This document shows positions 19,392-29,498 of a stretch of 64,000 bases of DNA, piece by piece. The position numbers were made by a program, and so were the translations under genes. The notes beneath the pieces are model-generated. The model was not told where the DNA came from. It saw nothing but the letters and a program-made list of their open reading frames with translations, and ran no database searches. Position 1 is the stretch's first letter; every line of letters starts with the position of its first letter. Source of the stretch: Symbiodinium microadriaticum. Taxonomy: Eukaryota; Sar; Dinophyceae; Suessiales; Symbiodiniaceae. Location: positions 1-64,000 of the forward strand of contig LSRX01001091.1 of the NCBI GenBank assembly GCA_001939145.1. The letters are read 5' to 3'.

Positions 19392-19477
19392 CCTCTGAGA
19401 GCTGTCTTGCCAAACCTAGAGGCATCGTCGGTCATTCAGCAGCATGCACCGAGAAACTTCGTGCCGTCTCCCGGTAA
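19391..19477 (+). CDS. Putative exon beside element E
   Basis: The frame encodes AKPRGIVGHSAACTEKLRAV and SR up to a stop whose codon overlaps GTAATA, a possible donor at 19474. The element E arm ends exactly where the frame begins to look coding. Confidence 0.3.
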   Translation, partial: TSESCLAKPRGIVGHSAACTEKLRAVSR

Positions 19478-19515
19478 TAGCTCTTTTGGAACGATTTAGG
19501 GTTTAATTCTGTTCA

Positions 19516-19632
19516 GCGTCCCGGCACTCTGCGCACAGGGACCAAATTCGCAGCGAGGTGTACAAAACGCCGAGCTTATCCGGGAAAGTGGGGGCCCCTC
19601 CAGCGCATGGATCTTGGAGGTCGGAGGTTTAG
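19516..19632 (+). CDS. Putative 3'-terminal exon
   Basis: TTCTGTTCAG ends at 19516. The frame reads SRHSAHRDQIRSEVYKTPSL and GKVGAPPAHGSWRSEV, stopping at TAG 19630-19632 at the first base of a TTTAGGG array. A TAA at 19504-19506 closes the frame upstream, so the splice site is needed. Confidence 0.45.
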   Translation, partial: ASRHSAHRDQIRSEVYKTPSLSGKVGAPPAHGSWRSEV

Positions 19633-19757
19633 GGTTTAGGGTTCAGGGTTTAGGGTTTAGGGTGTAGACGGGTTTGTGGTGAGTGCATGTATCGCCCATT
19701 ATGTAGGAACGGTATACACCTAGCATAAAGCTTCATACACATACTAGGTGCGCTTGC

Positions 19758-19908
19758 CAATATCTATATCTATCTATCTATATTATATATATATATATGT
19801 ATGTATATGTATATTTATGGATATGTGTGTGTATATATATATATATATACAAATACACCTAGATATATGTATATATATATATGCATGCATACATGCATAT
19901 ACATACAT

Positions 19909-19943
<35 letters not shown>

Positions 19944-20026
19944 TACATACATACATACATACATACATACATACATACATACATCTATACATCTATCTAT
20001 CTATCTATCTATCTATCCATCCATCG

Positions 20027-20068
<42 letters not shown>

Positions 20069-20180
20069 ATATACATACATACATACATACATATGCACAT
20101 ATGCATGCGTGCGTGCATGCGTGCGTGCGTACGTAGGTACGTACGTACGTACGTACGTACGTACGTAGATAGATACAGAT
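19758..20180 (+). repeat. Compound microsatellite ATCT / ATAC / CA / ACGT
   Basis: Blocks of TATC, GTAT, ATAC, CA, ATCT, ATAC, GCGT and ACGT follow one another for over 400 bases. Long open frames here encode only Ile/Tyr/His/Thr and are by-products. Confidence 0.95.
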
Positions 20181-20239
20181 ACATCCCAGCGTTTCAGGTT
20201 TCAGCGTGCGCTCCTTATTCCACCACCCTTTCACCCGAA

Positions 20240-20340
20240 CACCCCTAAACCCTAAACCCTAAACCATGAACCCTGAACCCTAAACCCTAAACCCTAGACC
20301 CTAAACCCTAAACCCTAAACCCGAAACCCGAAACCCCAAC
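20240..20340 (-). repeat. CCCTAAA array
   Basis: About 13 heptamers, becoming CCCGAAA at the right end. Confidence 0.9.
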
Positions 20341-20860
20341 TCTGAGTCCTTTAAGCCTGGATCCTTCATGGCGCTGTGGCTCGGTCTTGATCTTGCGGAA
20401 CTCTGAGGGGTTTGGGGGTTTAGGGCTTTAGCGGTTTAGGGTTTAGGGTTTCGGGGTTGAGATTTTAGGGTTTCGGGTAACGCCCTAAACCCTAAACCCT
20501 AGTTTGGGGCTTAGGGCCTGGGACTAAGGATTTGCGGTCTGGGGTTTAGGGTTTAGGGCTAGAAGAGAGGAAGTGCCCCAATAGTGGGGTTTCGGGAGCG
20601 AGGAACCCAGCAGCTGGGATCTACATCCCTACCATTTCGGTATCTAACCTACACTGGAATCTACACCCTTCCAACCCAAAACCCTAAATCCTAAACCGTG
20701 CCATAAGCCCGAACCCAACACTCTTCTAGAACCCGACTACGACGCCCGAACCCTCGAAATCCCCCACCTTGTGCAGGATTAAGGGCTGTTTAAGGTTTGC
20801 TTTGAGATTTAGGATCTAGGGTTTAATGTAGCAGGCAGACGGGCTCCTAACATGGCTTCT

Positions 20861-20970
20861 ACTGCGGATGATGATATAAATCCTGCATCACCTATAATAA
20901 GGAATATACCATGATTCCCGTAGTTTAGGGTCCTTAAGGTAATGCAGGATTTACATTATTATGTTGGTGG
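20861..20970 (+). mobile_element. Family A element, copy 2
   Basis: The left arm is intact; the right arm has drifted to GGATTTACATTATTATGTTG. Confidence 0.75.
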
Positions 20971-20989
20971 TTTAGACCATTACACCCTA

Positions 20990-21142
20990 AACCCTCAAAA
21001 ATTAATTTGGGGGCTTGGGAGCCCATGCGCACCGAGGGACGCCCGGGTACATGCACATGCACCAGCAGCATCTGGAGCCGGAGGGGGTCCGAAACCCCTC
21101 GTAATATTAGTGGCCGAAATAATTACCAAGCCTACTTGTTAG
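20990..21142 (+). CDS. Putative exon, unknown
   Basis: The frame encodes LIWGLGSPCAPRDARVHAHA, then PAASGAGGGPKPLVILVAE and a stop at 21140-21142. The only upstream ATG is inside element A2. Confidence 0.3.
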   Translation, partial: NPQKLIWGLGSPCAPRDARVHAHAPAASGAGGGPKPLVILVAEIITKPTC

Positions 21143-21319
21143 GATTCCTGATCATATTGATACCCAAAGTAGTCTGACTGTTCAGCCCCCTGAATTAGGG
21201 TTTAGGGTACTCCTGCACGCCAACCTCTCAGGGCACAGGGCCCGAAGATACGAATCATTTAAGGTCGGGGGTCTGGCAGGACTGCAAATCAAGCGCATCC
21301 CTCTGCGGTTTCCTAGAGT

Positions 21320-21500
21320 GTGCCATTAGTTAGTGGTATAGGGCACCAAGTGGGGGGCGTTCTACTTTCTCGTAAAAAGGGGTTTAAGGCTAAGGGTCTG
21401 GGGAACGTCCGAATACAGCAGGAAATCCTGAGCCCATGTGTGGTCTGCGCATCGGGTGCAGTGGAAACTGTGAAATACCGCAACTATCGATCATTTGGAT
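21320..21500 (+). CDS. Putative exon running into the CATCAC tract
   Basis: Before the repeat the frame encodes LLSRKKGFKAKGLGNVRIQQ and CVVCASGAVETVKYRNY. After 21500 it becomes a long Ile/Val/Thr run from the repeat, which I do not regard as coding. Confidence 0.25.
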
Positions 21501-21519
21501 TCTTGGGCGAAAGCATCGT

Positions 21520-21900
21520 CATCATCTTCTTCTCTCTTCTTCTTGTCACCATCATCCTCCTTCTCATCCTCACCCTCATCCTCGTCATCGTCATCGTCAT
21601 CATAATCACCCTCACCATCACCATCGCCGTCACCGGCATCGTCATCGTCATCACCATCACCATCACCATCACCATCAAGATCACCATCAAGATAACCATC
21701 ACCATCACCATCACTGTCACCATCACCATCACCCTCACCATCACTGTCACCATCACTGTCACCATCACCATCACCATCACCATCGCGATCACCGTCACCG
21801 TCACCATCATCGTCACCATCATCACCATCATCACCATCATCACCATCATCGTCATCACCACTTGATCATTACTATCACCATCGTCATTAGGGTCTTCAGC
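21520..21900 (+). repeat. CATCAC minisatellite-like tract
   Basis: CATCAC, CATCGTCAT and CACTGTCAC variants repeat for nearly 400 bases and leave all three + frames open. Confidence 0.95.
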
Positions 21901-22054
21901 ATCAGTATCAAAGTCAAGGTCGTCGTCCAAGACCCAATCCCCTGAACCTTTCTGTCTGAATCCCTCTTGGTGGACCTACTTGGAGGACCATTAGGTTTGC
22001 CCGAATTTTTTTAGCTATCAGTAGCTATGACTATAACTCTAGCTAGCTGATCCC

Positions 22055-22330
22055 TTGAGCACGGGGCCTGGGGTTTCGGGGTTCCAGAGAACCATCCTTT
22101 ATTGCTCTGTTAGGGACGTGCTCCTTAAAGGAGCCCAGTATGAAATAGAAGCTTGTACTTTTACCCCCTTGTTACTTCAAAGTCCGAGGTTTAGGACATG
22201 TCACCTACCGGCTCCCCACTTTGCTGTTCTTTGCACACAGCTTGTGCTAGACAATATGCGGATCAGTCCAGTGCCCGACCTGCCAAAGGAAGCTTGTCGT
22301 CTCGACGTTGAGGGGCTCGGCTCTTACTAG
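22055..22330 (+). CDS. Open frame, 91 codons, unknown
   Basis: After a GTTCCAG (AG at 22086-22087) the frame encodes RTILYCSVRDVLLKGAQYEI, then FAVLCTQLVLDNMRISPVPD and an acidic end with TAG at 22328-22330. No telomere-like residues occur after 22080. This is one of the longer credible frames, without a recognised family. Confidence 0.4.
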   Translation: MSTGPGVSGFQRTILYCSVRDVLLKGAQYEIEACTFTPLLLQSPRFRTCHLPAPHFAVLCTQLVLDNMRISPVPDLPKEACRLDVEGLGSY

Positions 22331-22507
22331 GTGGCACTTCGTGAAACTTTGTGATTCCCAGTATAGTCCCAGAGAGGTAGCTGTTCAGAAATACTTTTCG
22401 GGGCCGGTGTTCTTATATAGGGGGCCAAGCTATGTCTTATAATATATTATTGTATATCATAGTAGACCCTAGCAGTGATTCTAGCAGGTTATCGTACACC
22501 TTATTAA

Positions 22508-22784
22508 ATGTATAGGGAGTCCAGGGTGCAACGGGGGTGGGGCCACGTGCTACGGAACTGGGGCCCTAAACCGCGGAAGTCCAAAAGGCTAATTCCTCCC
22601 CCAAAACTGCCGCGTGCAACCCCAAACCGGGCCATGGTGGATTGTTGTCCTTTCGATGAGGGTTCTGTGGTAAGTTCTGTGGCTATGATGGGCTCCACGT
22701 TTCGAGGAGCCCTACACACCAAACCCTGGACCAGAGGCCAGAGGAAGCATTCTTCGACATCTGAGTCCCACAAGCCTTCAACCC
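22508..22784 (+). CDS. ATG-started open frame cut by element D3
   Basis: ATG at 22508. The best part is AMVDCCPFDEGSVVSSVAMM followed by GSTFRGALHTKPWTRGQRK. From 22785 the frame continues through element D3 to 22843, so the C-terminus may be element-derived. Confidence 0.35.
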
Positions 22785-22907
22785 TACTTAGAGGATCATG
22801 GGCCTTTAGAACCAGGGTTTTTAAGCAAGGTAGCTACAGTTAAAGTTGTTTGTACCGCCAAGTAAGGTACTCATAACCCATCTTTCGAAGTGCCAAGATC
22901 CTCCAAA
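22785..22907 (+). mobile_element. Family D element, copy 3
   Basis: The left arm CTACTTAGAGGATCATGGGC pairs with a right arm around AAGATCCTCCAAAG. Confidence 0.7.
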
Positions 22908-22909
22908 GC

Positions 22910-23310
22910 CCTAAACCCGAAACCCTAAACCCCAAGCCCTAAACCCTAAACCCCAAGCCCTAAACCCTAAACCCTAAACCCCCCACCCTGAACCTTAAAC
23001 CCTAATTCAAGCCCGAACCGGACAGTCTCCGGGTTTCGTGATATGCTGGCTTCAGGTTCGGGGATCGGGGCTTCATGGTTTGTGGATCTAGCGGCTTTTA
23101 GGGCTCCTGGTTGAGGGATCTCTGAAGCCCTAGAGAAAAACGGTTTAGGGTTTAGGGTTTAGGTTTTTTTAGGGTTTAGGGTTTAGGTTTTTTTTAGGGT
23201 TTAGGGTTTAGGGTTTAGGGTTTTTAGGGTTTAGGGTTTAGGGTTTAGGTTTTTTTAGGGTTTAGGGTTTAGGGTTTAGGTTTTTAGGGTTGAGGGTTTA
23301 GGGTCTAGAG
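22910..23310. repeat. CCCTAAA array then TTTAGGG array with T-expanded units
   Basis: The CCCTAAA part spans 22910-23010. From 23140 the TTTAGGG part has a T-run of up to nine bases every two to four heptamers. Confidence 0.9.
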
Positions 23311-23455
23311 GTCATAGGGTTTGCTTTCATCACGAGAACGCCTCTTGCTCGATCGTCCTGAGTAACTTCAAGGCATGCAGGACAGACCTGTATGTCGGAG
23401 CTCTGACCTGAAATACAAACAGTGGTGTCCGCTGAGTTTCTAGTTGCGGCTGAAG
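23298..23455 (-). CDS. Putative exon starting inside element A3
   Basis: The minus-strand frame encodes RNSADTTVCISGQSSDIQVC, PACLEVTQDDRARGVLVM and a short tail to a stop at 23298-23300. The 5' side lies in the element arm, so the true exon start is unclear. Confidence 0.4.
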
Positions 23456-23547
23456 ATATAAATCCTGCATTACCCATAATAAGGAATACGCCATAATTCC
23501 CATAGTTTAGGGTCCTTAAGGTCATGCAGGATTTATATCATCAGCAG
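23446..23547 (+). mobile_element. Family A element, copy 3
   Basis: The centre is intact (CCCATAATAAGGAATACGCC). The left arm has drifted to GGCTGAAGATATAAATCC. Confidence 0.85.
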
Positions 23548-23958
23548 TGTTACTCCCCTTGAAGCCTAAACTCCTAAACCCCCGAAACCCTAACCCGAAT
23601 CCCTGAACCCCCTCGAAGAACTCTGTAAAACCCCCAAGCTCTTAAACCCTAGAAGAGTGTGTCTGCTCTGATGGAATCTGAAACCCTATATCTGAACCCT
23701 AAACCCTAAACCTTACGCCCTAAACCCTGGACCCTAAACCCGAAACCTTAAGCCCTAAACCGAATACTGGAATCCTGACTCCGAGTGAGCCTCGAACTTT
23801 AAATCCTAAATTCCCAAAACTCTGAACCTTAAAGCGTTAAGCTTTAAACCCTGCAGCGGTTTAGGGTTTGGGTTTAGGGTTTAGGGTTTAGGGCTTAATG
23901 TGTTAGGCCCTACACCCTCTATCCCGAAAACCCTAAAGCCCTAAACTCTAAACCCTGG

Positions 23959-24024
23959 CGGGTGGGCGTTTTGGTGCTGGCAGCATCCATCGGGTCCCAT
24001 GGGTCCGGACGCCGAGTGGCAAAC
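23959..24024 (+). CDS. Putative exon ending at a GTAATC donor
   Basis: The frame encodes VLVLAASIGSHGSGRRVAN and meets GTAATC at 24025, five bases before the disrupted element B4. Confidence 0.3.
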
Positions 24025-24029
24025 GTAAT

Positions 24030-24171
24030 CCCAGAGACCCCAGAAGCCGCTTAATTAAGGAATATAGCGGTTTAGGGTTTAAGGTTTAGGGTTTAGGGTT
24101 TACGGCTTTGGGTTTAGGGTTTAGGGTTTAAGGGTTTAGGGTTTAGGGAATCCAATTAGGGTTCCTATTAC
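24030..24171 (+). mobile_element. Family B element, copy 4, interrupted by a TTTAGGG array
   Basis: The left part (24030-24066) matches family B arms and the right part (24149-24171) matches the reverse complement of the B2 core. Between them lie about 80 bases of TTTAGGG (24068-24148). The second arm is missing. Confidence 0.7.
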
Positions 24172-24204
24172 GTTTAGGGCTTTTAGGGATTCAGAGTTGA
24201 GCCC

Positions 24205-24291
24205 TTAGGGGATTGGTTGTAGCTGGCTTGACATCGAGGTGCTTGGCCGGCTGTCTACGGTTTCCCAAAGCACCACGTCCTGCTTGAATGC
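24205..24291 (-). CDS. Putative exon, unknown
   Basis: The minus-strand frame encodes AFKQDVVLWETVDSRPSTSM and SSQLQPIP and stops at 24205-24207. A stop also closes it upstream at 24292-24294. Confidence 0.35.
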   Translation of the reverse strand, partial: AFKQDVVLWETVDSRPSTSMSSQLQPIP

Positions 24292-24352
24292 TCAGGGGAC
24301 TTAATGTTTAGGGTTTAGGGTTTATGAGTCGGTGCGCTTCAAGTATACACTA

Positions 24353-24464
24353 CATGGGTAGTTCTCTGAAGTCGGGTCCCTTTTTGATTTTTGGGTCCCC
24401 AACACGTACGGCACCCCTTATAAAAAGCGCTAAAGGGACCCTGATTTGGAGAGCTACCCACATG
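24353..24464 (+). mobile_element. Family C element, copy 1
   Basis: The arms are GGGTAGTTCTCTGAAGTCGG and GATTTGGAGAGCTACCCA, with CATG-like flanks on both sides. Confidence 0.8.
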
Positions 24465-24857
24465 TAGCTTCATTTAGTCCGAATTACACAGTCCTCTGAT
24501 CCGTAAATCGAACTCTGAGCCCTAAACCCAAAACCCTTAAGCCCTAAACCCATCATCTTATAAGCCTAAACCCTAAATCCCCCAAAAGACCTGTGCCCTA
24601 AACCGAGGCATAAACATAAGCAAGAAGCTTGAATAGAATTACTTAGACTGTTCCTTCGTGGTCCTAATATAGCTATAGTCTAGAATCCGCCAACATCCTA
24701 TTCTGATTCTTGAACCCCCTTAAGATTCTAAGCCCCGGTAGAATCCACATGCAGAATACTTAAAAGGAACCTTCGGGGGACCCTATCCTAATTATCAAGG
24801 CCCCTGTATGACTAAACCCCTCCGTCTAGAACTCTCACAGGTCTCTGTGTCAGAACC

Positions 24858-24980
24858 CTATTTAAGGAACCCTGTTCTATCACTCGTTGTCAAGACCAAC
24901 ATATTCAGCACTTCGGTTGGTCCGTGATTCTCCCGGGACCCATCGAACAGCGCGGAGGCAGATCTAATTACTCCGGCCAT
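24858..24980 (-). CDS. ATG-started exon-like frame
   Basis: ATG at 24980 opens MAGVIRSASALFDGSRENHG followed by PTEVLNMLVLTTSD. Stop at 24858-24860. Upstream is telomere-like. Confidence 0.4.
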   Translation of the reverse strand: MAGVIRSASALFDGSRENHGPTEVLNMLVLTTSDRTGFLK

Positions 24981-25308
24981 GCATACGGGTTTAGGGTTTG
25001 GGGCCTTGGGTTGAGGGGATAGTACAGAGGCACCCTTCCTGCTTATACTCCCCAAAATCCTCTAACCCTAAGCCCGTGCATCTTTGGGCTTTTTGGGAGA
25101 CTAGCAAGAACAAGCCTTCTTCGACATGCTTGTTCGGACTTCCGGCTTAGGATATAGGGTTTCGGGGCTCCTGACAGGTTAGCTACGTAGGAAACAAGCT
25201 CCGGAAAGCAAGTCCCTTTGGAGCGACTCCACCATGTAGCAGAAGCCGAAAACCAAAGGCCTTAGTACCTTCATCCATGAATCCTCATCCCTTACATAGC
25301 TTGAACGG

Positions 25309-25407
25309 CTACTCAATGAATGAGGAGAGGGTAACTAGGGCCTCGGAGTGGTACTTGGGGATGGAGGAGACGTACTCGTCGATGCTGGCAGGGATTTGGA
25401 AAAGAGT
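25309..25407 (-). CDS. Putative exon, 32 codons
   Basis: After CCAAATCCCTGCCAG (minus strand) the frame encodes SIDEYVSSIPKYHSEALV and TLSSFIE with a stop at 25309-25311. A TGA at 25408-25410 closes it upstream. The opposite strand is also open but less protein-like. Confidence 0.4.
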   Translation of the reverse strand, partial: TLFQIPASIDEYVSSIPKYHSEALVTLSSFIE

Positions 25408-25684
25408 TCAGGGCAAAGGAACTGTAGGTTTAGGGGGCCGTTTTTCTTGAGAGATTCCTTCATTCCCTTCAAAGAATGACTGGGTAGAGGATGCTTGCCA
25501 GGGCTTGTTACAAGGTTGTCATATTGCTAGCGTGAAAGAGGTTACCGGCCGAGGGTCGAGGAGGGAAAGTGCTAGCGGCCCCGCACCTCCCTGGATTTTT
25601 TCTCCCAAAGTTATAGCAAACTTTACCCCGCTTACCCCGATACCCGACGTTCCAAGCTCCAAGTTGAAAGCACACCCGCGCCCC

Positions 25685-25805
25685 GCAGCCCTAAACCCTA
25701 AGCCCGTAACCCCAAGCCCTAAGCCCTAAACCCTAAGCCCTAAACCCTAAACCCTAAACCCTAACCCCTAAACCCTAAACCCTAAGCCCTAAGCCCTAAG
25801 CCCCA
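25685..25805 (-). repeat. CCCTAAA array
   Basis: CCCTAAA and CCCTAAG units alternate with few errors. Confidence 0.9.
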
Positions 25806-25903
25806 AACTGAGTATCGGTTGGTAGAGTTACGTGCCACATCATTGAAGCCCCCAAGCATTCGCCTCCTCGATGGAGGCCCCATCAACTTAGGCTTTCTGG
25901 CTT

Positions 25904-26152
25904 TTGGGGTTCCTGGGGGGTCAGGACTTTAGGATTTTAGGGGTTTCGGTATTCGGGTATGCGTGGCCAGAGGCCGGAACTTTCGAAGTTTTGCCCTCAG
26001 AAGTAGGGTTAAAGCAAATCTGCTTTAACTTCACAGCAGGGGCTACCAACGTCTCTCGCTGTGTGCGCTGCACACTTCTTCGCAAGTTCGCTCCCAAATC
26101 CTTGAGGTACGGTCCTCAATCACCAATGCCTCGCCTGAACCCTGAACTCTGA
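25904..26152 (+). CDS. Open frame, 82 codons, Cys-containing, unknown
   Basis: The credible part begins near 25950 and encodes WPEAGTFEVLPSEVGLKQIC, FNFTAGATNVSRCVRCTLL and RKFAPKSLRYG before a translated-repeat tail and stop at 26150-26152. It carries a CVRC motif. No family is recognised. Confidence 0.4.
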   Translation: MGFLGGQDFRILGVSVFGYAWPEAGTFEVLPSEVGLKQICFNFTAGATNVSRCVRCTLLRKFAPKSLRYGPQSPMPRLNPEL

Positions 26153-26880
26153 ACCCTGAGCCCCTGTGAATCTAAGCTGTTTGCACTCCTAACCCCGCAA
26201 CCCCAAACCCAACACCTGCAATCCTTAAACATACTTCCTACCTACGGTTAAATACTTAAGAAGCAAGCATGCCACCTGCAATCTAGGGATCCGAATAAGC
26301 AGTGGCAGTGTTCTTGTATATCACCAAAAAAGGAAAAGTGCGGTTTGGGCTTTCAGGGTTTAGGGTGTAGGGGTTTAGGGCGGTATAGCCCTAAACCCTA
26401 AACCCGCAACCCTAAACCCTAAACCCGAAACCCCAAACCCCAAACCCTAAACCCCAAACCCCAAACCCTAAACCCTAAACCCTAAACCCGAAACCCCAAA
26501 CCCCTAAACCCTAAACCCCGAAGCTCGGTGCCCAGTTCTTGGCTCTTTTGTCATCCTAAAGCCCCTCACGAAGAGGTCAGGATCCTGTGAGCCTTAGGGC
26601 TTCTAGGGTTTAGGGTTTAGGACCTTTAGGGTTGAGGGTTTTTAGGGTTTAGGGCTTTTAGGGTCTAGGGCTTTTAGGGTTTAGGATTTTTAGGGTCTAG
26701 GGTTTTAGGGTTCAGGGCTTTTAGGGTTTAGGGTTTTTAGGGTTTAGGGTTTTTAGGGTTTAGGGCTTTTAGGGTTTAGGGTTTAGAGGGTTTCAGGTTT
26801 AGGGTTGCTTTGGGTGATGAGGCATGGAGAAAGTTTCGGATGTCGCTGCTGGCAGCCACAGCTCATAATTACCATTCTCA
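26153..26880. repeat. CCCTAAA (26385-26520) and 16-bp-periodic TTTAGGG (26595-26815) arrays
   Basis: In the second array TTTAGGG alternates with a T- or C-expanded unit (CTTTTAGGG), giving a period of about 16. A weak coding-like stretch (DEAWRKFRMSLLAATA) lies at about 26816-26864 on +. Confidence 0.8.
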
Positions 26881-27205
26881 TCATGCCTTCTTCTAGTTAT
26901 ATGGCCATTATGACTTTGATATCGAGAGTTTTCTGACTTTGAACCCTGCTGGAGGCCTGCTAAGTCACAATGTCCTCAAAATTTGGCAAGGCAAGCCCGG
27001 AGGCCTTCAAAACGATTCAAAACCCGATATCCCAATCCCAAACCCAAAACCGAAACCCTAAGCCGAAACTCTAAGCCCTAAAGCCCAAAAGCCCCAAAGC
27101 CCTACAACCCTAAAGCCCTAAGCTGAAGAAGCCTTACTGCCTTGAGCCACGAGCCTCCGGTCCCGAAGCTTAAGTCTATCCCAACCCGAACGGCCTACCG
27201 ACGTA

Positions 27206-27475
27206 ATGAGCTATAAAGGACCTGGTCGCTTTTTGTACGGCCTAGGGGGTTTAATTTCTGAGGTCGGAAGACTAAGAATCGTTCTTTTTCTGTCCAGGGC
27301 TTGGGTCCCCTCAAAAAGGCCTATGCACCGCACGCAAGGTTTACAGCTTTGGATTCACCGGTGGGTCGTTTGGCATAAGGCTCGAATTCCAAACGCTGTT
27401 AGAATTGGGCTTCCGGCGATTTCGGGCCACAGGGTGTTGGTCCTTACGCCCCAAACCCTGAAGCCTAAAAAATGA
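27206..27475 (+). CDS. ATG-started open frame, 89 aa, unknown
   Basis: ATG at 27206 opens MSYKGPGRFLYGLGGLISEV. Later parts include WVPSKRPMHRTQGLQLWIHR. The last ~15 residues are translated repeat. Another frame is open at 27500-27686 and could continue the region. Confidence 0.35.
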   Translation: MSYKGPGRFLYGLGGLISEVGRLRIVLFLSRAWVPSKRPMHRTQGLQLWIHRWVVWHKARIPNAVRIGLPAISGHRVLVLTPQTLKPKK

Positions 27476-28049
27476 AAACGAAAGCCCGACATGCCTACGT
27501 CCCAACCCCAAACTGCTGGGCTTTAAGGGGCCTAGAGTTCGTGTTCAAGGGCCACTTGCGAAGTCAGGGTGAATCCTCGTTTGGGCCTACAGCTCTCATG
27601 CATCTCGGATCCATATCCGGCCACGATGGGCGTTTCGGATCATCCCAGAGGGTTCCCACTCGTCGCGCCCGGATCCTAAAGCCCTAAGAGCGAAGCCCTC
27701 GACTCGATTGGATACAATTCTACCTGTTTGTGTTACAATAAAGCTCAAAAAAGGATTGAATAATGATGATTTTTAATATATCCCCAACAGGGAACTAGTA
27801 AACCCTGAACCCCTAAACCCTAGGTCCTCAACCCCAGGCCCTAAATATCTCTAAACAGGACCCGGGTGTTGACGGAGCTTCGGTGCTGTAGCGCTGGAGC
27901 CAGTAAGAGCCTTCCGGGCTGAAACACCCACCTCTTCCTTTTTTCAAGCAGAAGCGGATTTAGGGTTTAGGGTTTAGGGTTGAGCGCTGAGTTCTTCTAC
28001 GGTTTGGGATGGAAAGATTTTGGCCCTTCGGGTTTGGGAGTGTAGACAT

Positions 28050-28385
28050 CCAAGCCCTAAGCCCTAAACCCCAAACCCCAAACCCTAAACCCCTAAACCC
28101 TAAACCCTAAGCCCTAAGCCCTAAGCCCTAAACCCTAAACTCCCTAAGCCCTAAACCCTAAACCCTAACCCTAAACCCTAATTAAGATCCCAGGCTCGGG
28201 GCCCTACCTGCCTTCAGACTTCAACTAGGGTTTAGGAGGGTTAGGGGGTGTAGGGTTTAGGGTGAGGGAGTTTAGGGTTTCGGGTTTAGGGTTAGGGGGT
28301 TTAGGGTTAGGGGTTTAGGGTTAGGGGTTTAGGGTTAGGGGGTTTTAGGGTGTAGGGTAAGGGAATTTAGGGTTTAGGGTTCAGG
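28050..28385. repeat. CCCTAAA then TTTAGGG arrays around a 30-base spacer
   Basis: CCCTAAA spans 28050-28185 and TTTAGGG 28215-28385. The second array is rich in TTAGGGG phase changes. Confidence 0.9.
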
Positions 28386-28790
28386 AAACATCTAAACTTC
28401 TCTGAATCGTGTAAACTCACTCTTGAACGGGTCCCTGCGCTGCCATCCAGAAGGCTTTGAGATTGAATAGCTAGGATGCGGAATTTGGGCATGGGTCGAA
28501 AGCAGGGCGAGGAGGGTGTTCAGAGTGTAGGGCCTTGAAATGCATTGTTGGGCTTAGGGGTTGAGGGTTCAGAGTTTGGGGGTTTAAGGCTTGGGGTGTA
28601 GAGTTTTGGGCTTTTGAAATCCAGTTCTATAGAATGGTTTAGATTTGTTCGGTCGACAGAAGTTGTCCAGCAGGTGCGGGAAAGCTTCTCCGAAAGGCCT
28701 TGCCATGGTCGCCATCTTGCCCTAAACTGTACCGAGTGGAAATCATCTTCGGTAAGTTAGCCCACCAATGGCATTATGAGCCTACTTCTG
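28386..28790. other. No supported gene
   Basis: Mixed unique and degenerate TTTAGGG-like sequence. No island met the standard used elsewhere. Confidence 0.4.
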
Positions 28791-28798
28791 AGGAGCCT

Positions 28799-28906
28799 AC
28801 TGCGGTTGATGATATAAATCCTGCACCACCCGTAGCAAGGAATTTACCATAAATCCCATAGTCTAGGGTCCTGCAGGTAATGCAGGATTTATATCATCAA
28901 CCGTAG
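28799..28906 (+). mobile_element. Family A element, copy 4
   Basis: The arms CGGTTGATGATATAAATCCT and GGATTTATATCATCAACCG are perfect complements over 19 bases. Confidence 0.9.
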
Positions 28907-29498
28907 TTGCCAGGTTTTTTGGGGCTAGTTTTGGTCTCTCCAGAGCTGTTTCGAGCTTAGGCTCTCATGCAATCGGCCACGGCTCGAGTCCCCGAGTCAG
29001 GTACGATCGGATACTACATCGCCCTCAATCCCTTTTTTCAGCCTGAATACAGATCTTCAAACCCTGAAGCACAAACCCTAAACCCCAAACTTAAAACCCT
29101 GATCCGTCAATTTTGCAGTGCGTGCGAACCTTCAAAATGAGTCTGGAAAACGTTTGTCGGGACGGCCTGGCATGTCAGCGGAAAGCTCTACCGCGCCGCC
29201 AATCGTGGGGAGTCCGACACATCGACAGATCGTGCGGTAGAGAAGAGTTGCAGGCAGTCGGTGAATGAAGGGTTTTATTGACTTCACCATGGTCTTGTAG
29301 GTTTTCTTTGGGGTTGAGGGTTCAGTGTGGAGGTTAAGGTTTCGTCTTTCGGGTTTAATCGAGATCAGCGTTCGGGGGTTTTGGGGGTTCAGGGACTGTG
29401 GTTCAAGCGGTGCTATGATCTTGGCATCATGGTCCGGGCTTAGCTCTTGTGGTTTAGAGGCTCCGGCCCTAAGCCCGAAACCTTAAGCCCCAAGATTT

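Noticed and set aside
19748-20248. 166-codon open frame and its shadows in the ATCT/ATAC tract
   Set aside because: They encode only Ile/Tyr/His/Thr/Ser and arise from the microsatellite.
21484-21945. Long Ile/Val/Thr, His-rich and Met/Val/Asp open frames
   Set aside because: All three are translations of the CATCAC tract on its two strands.
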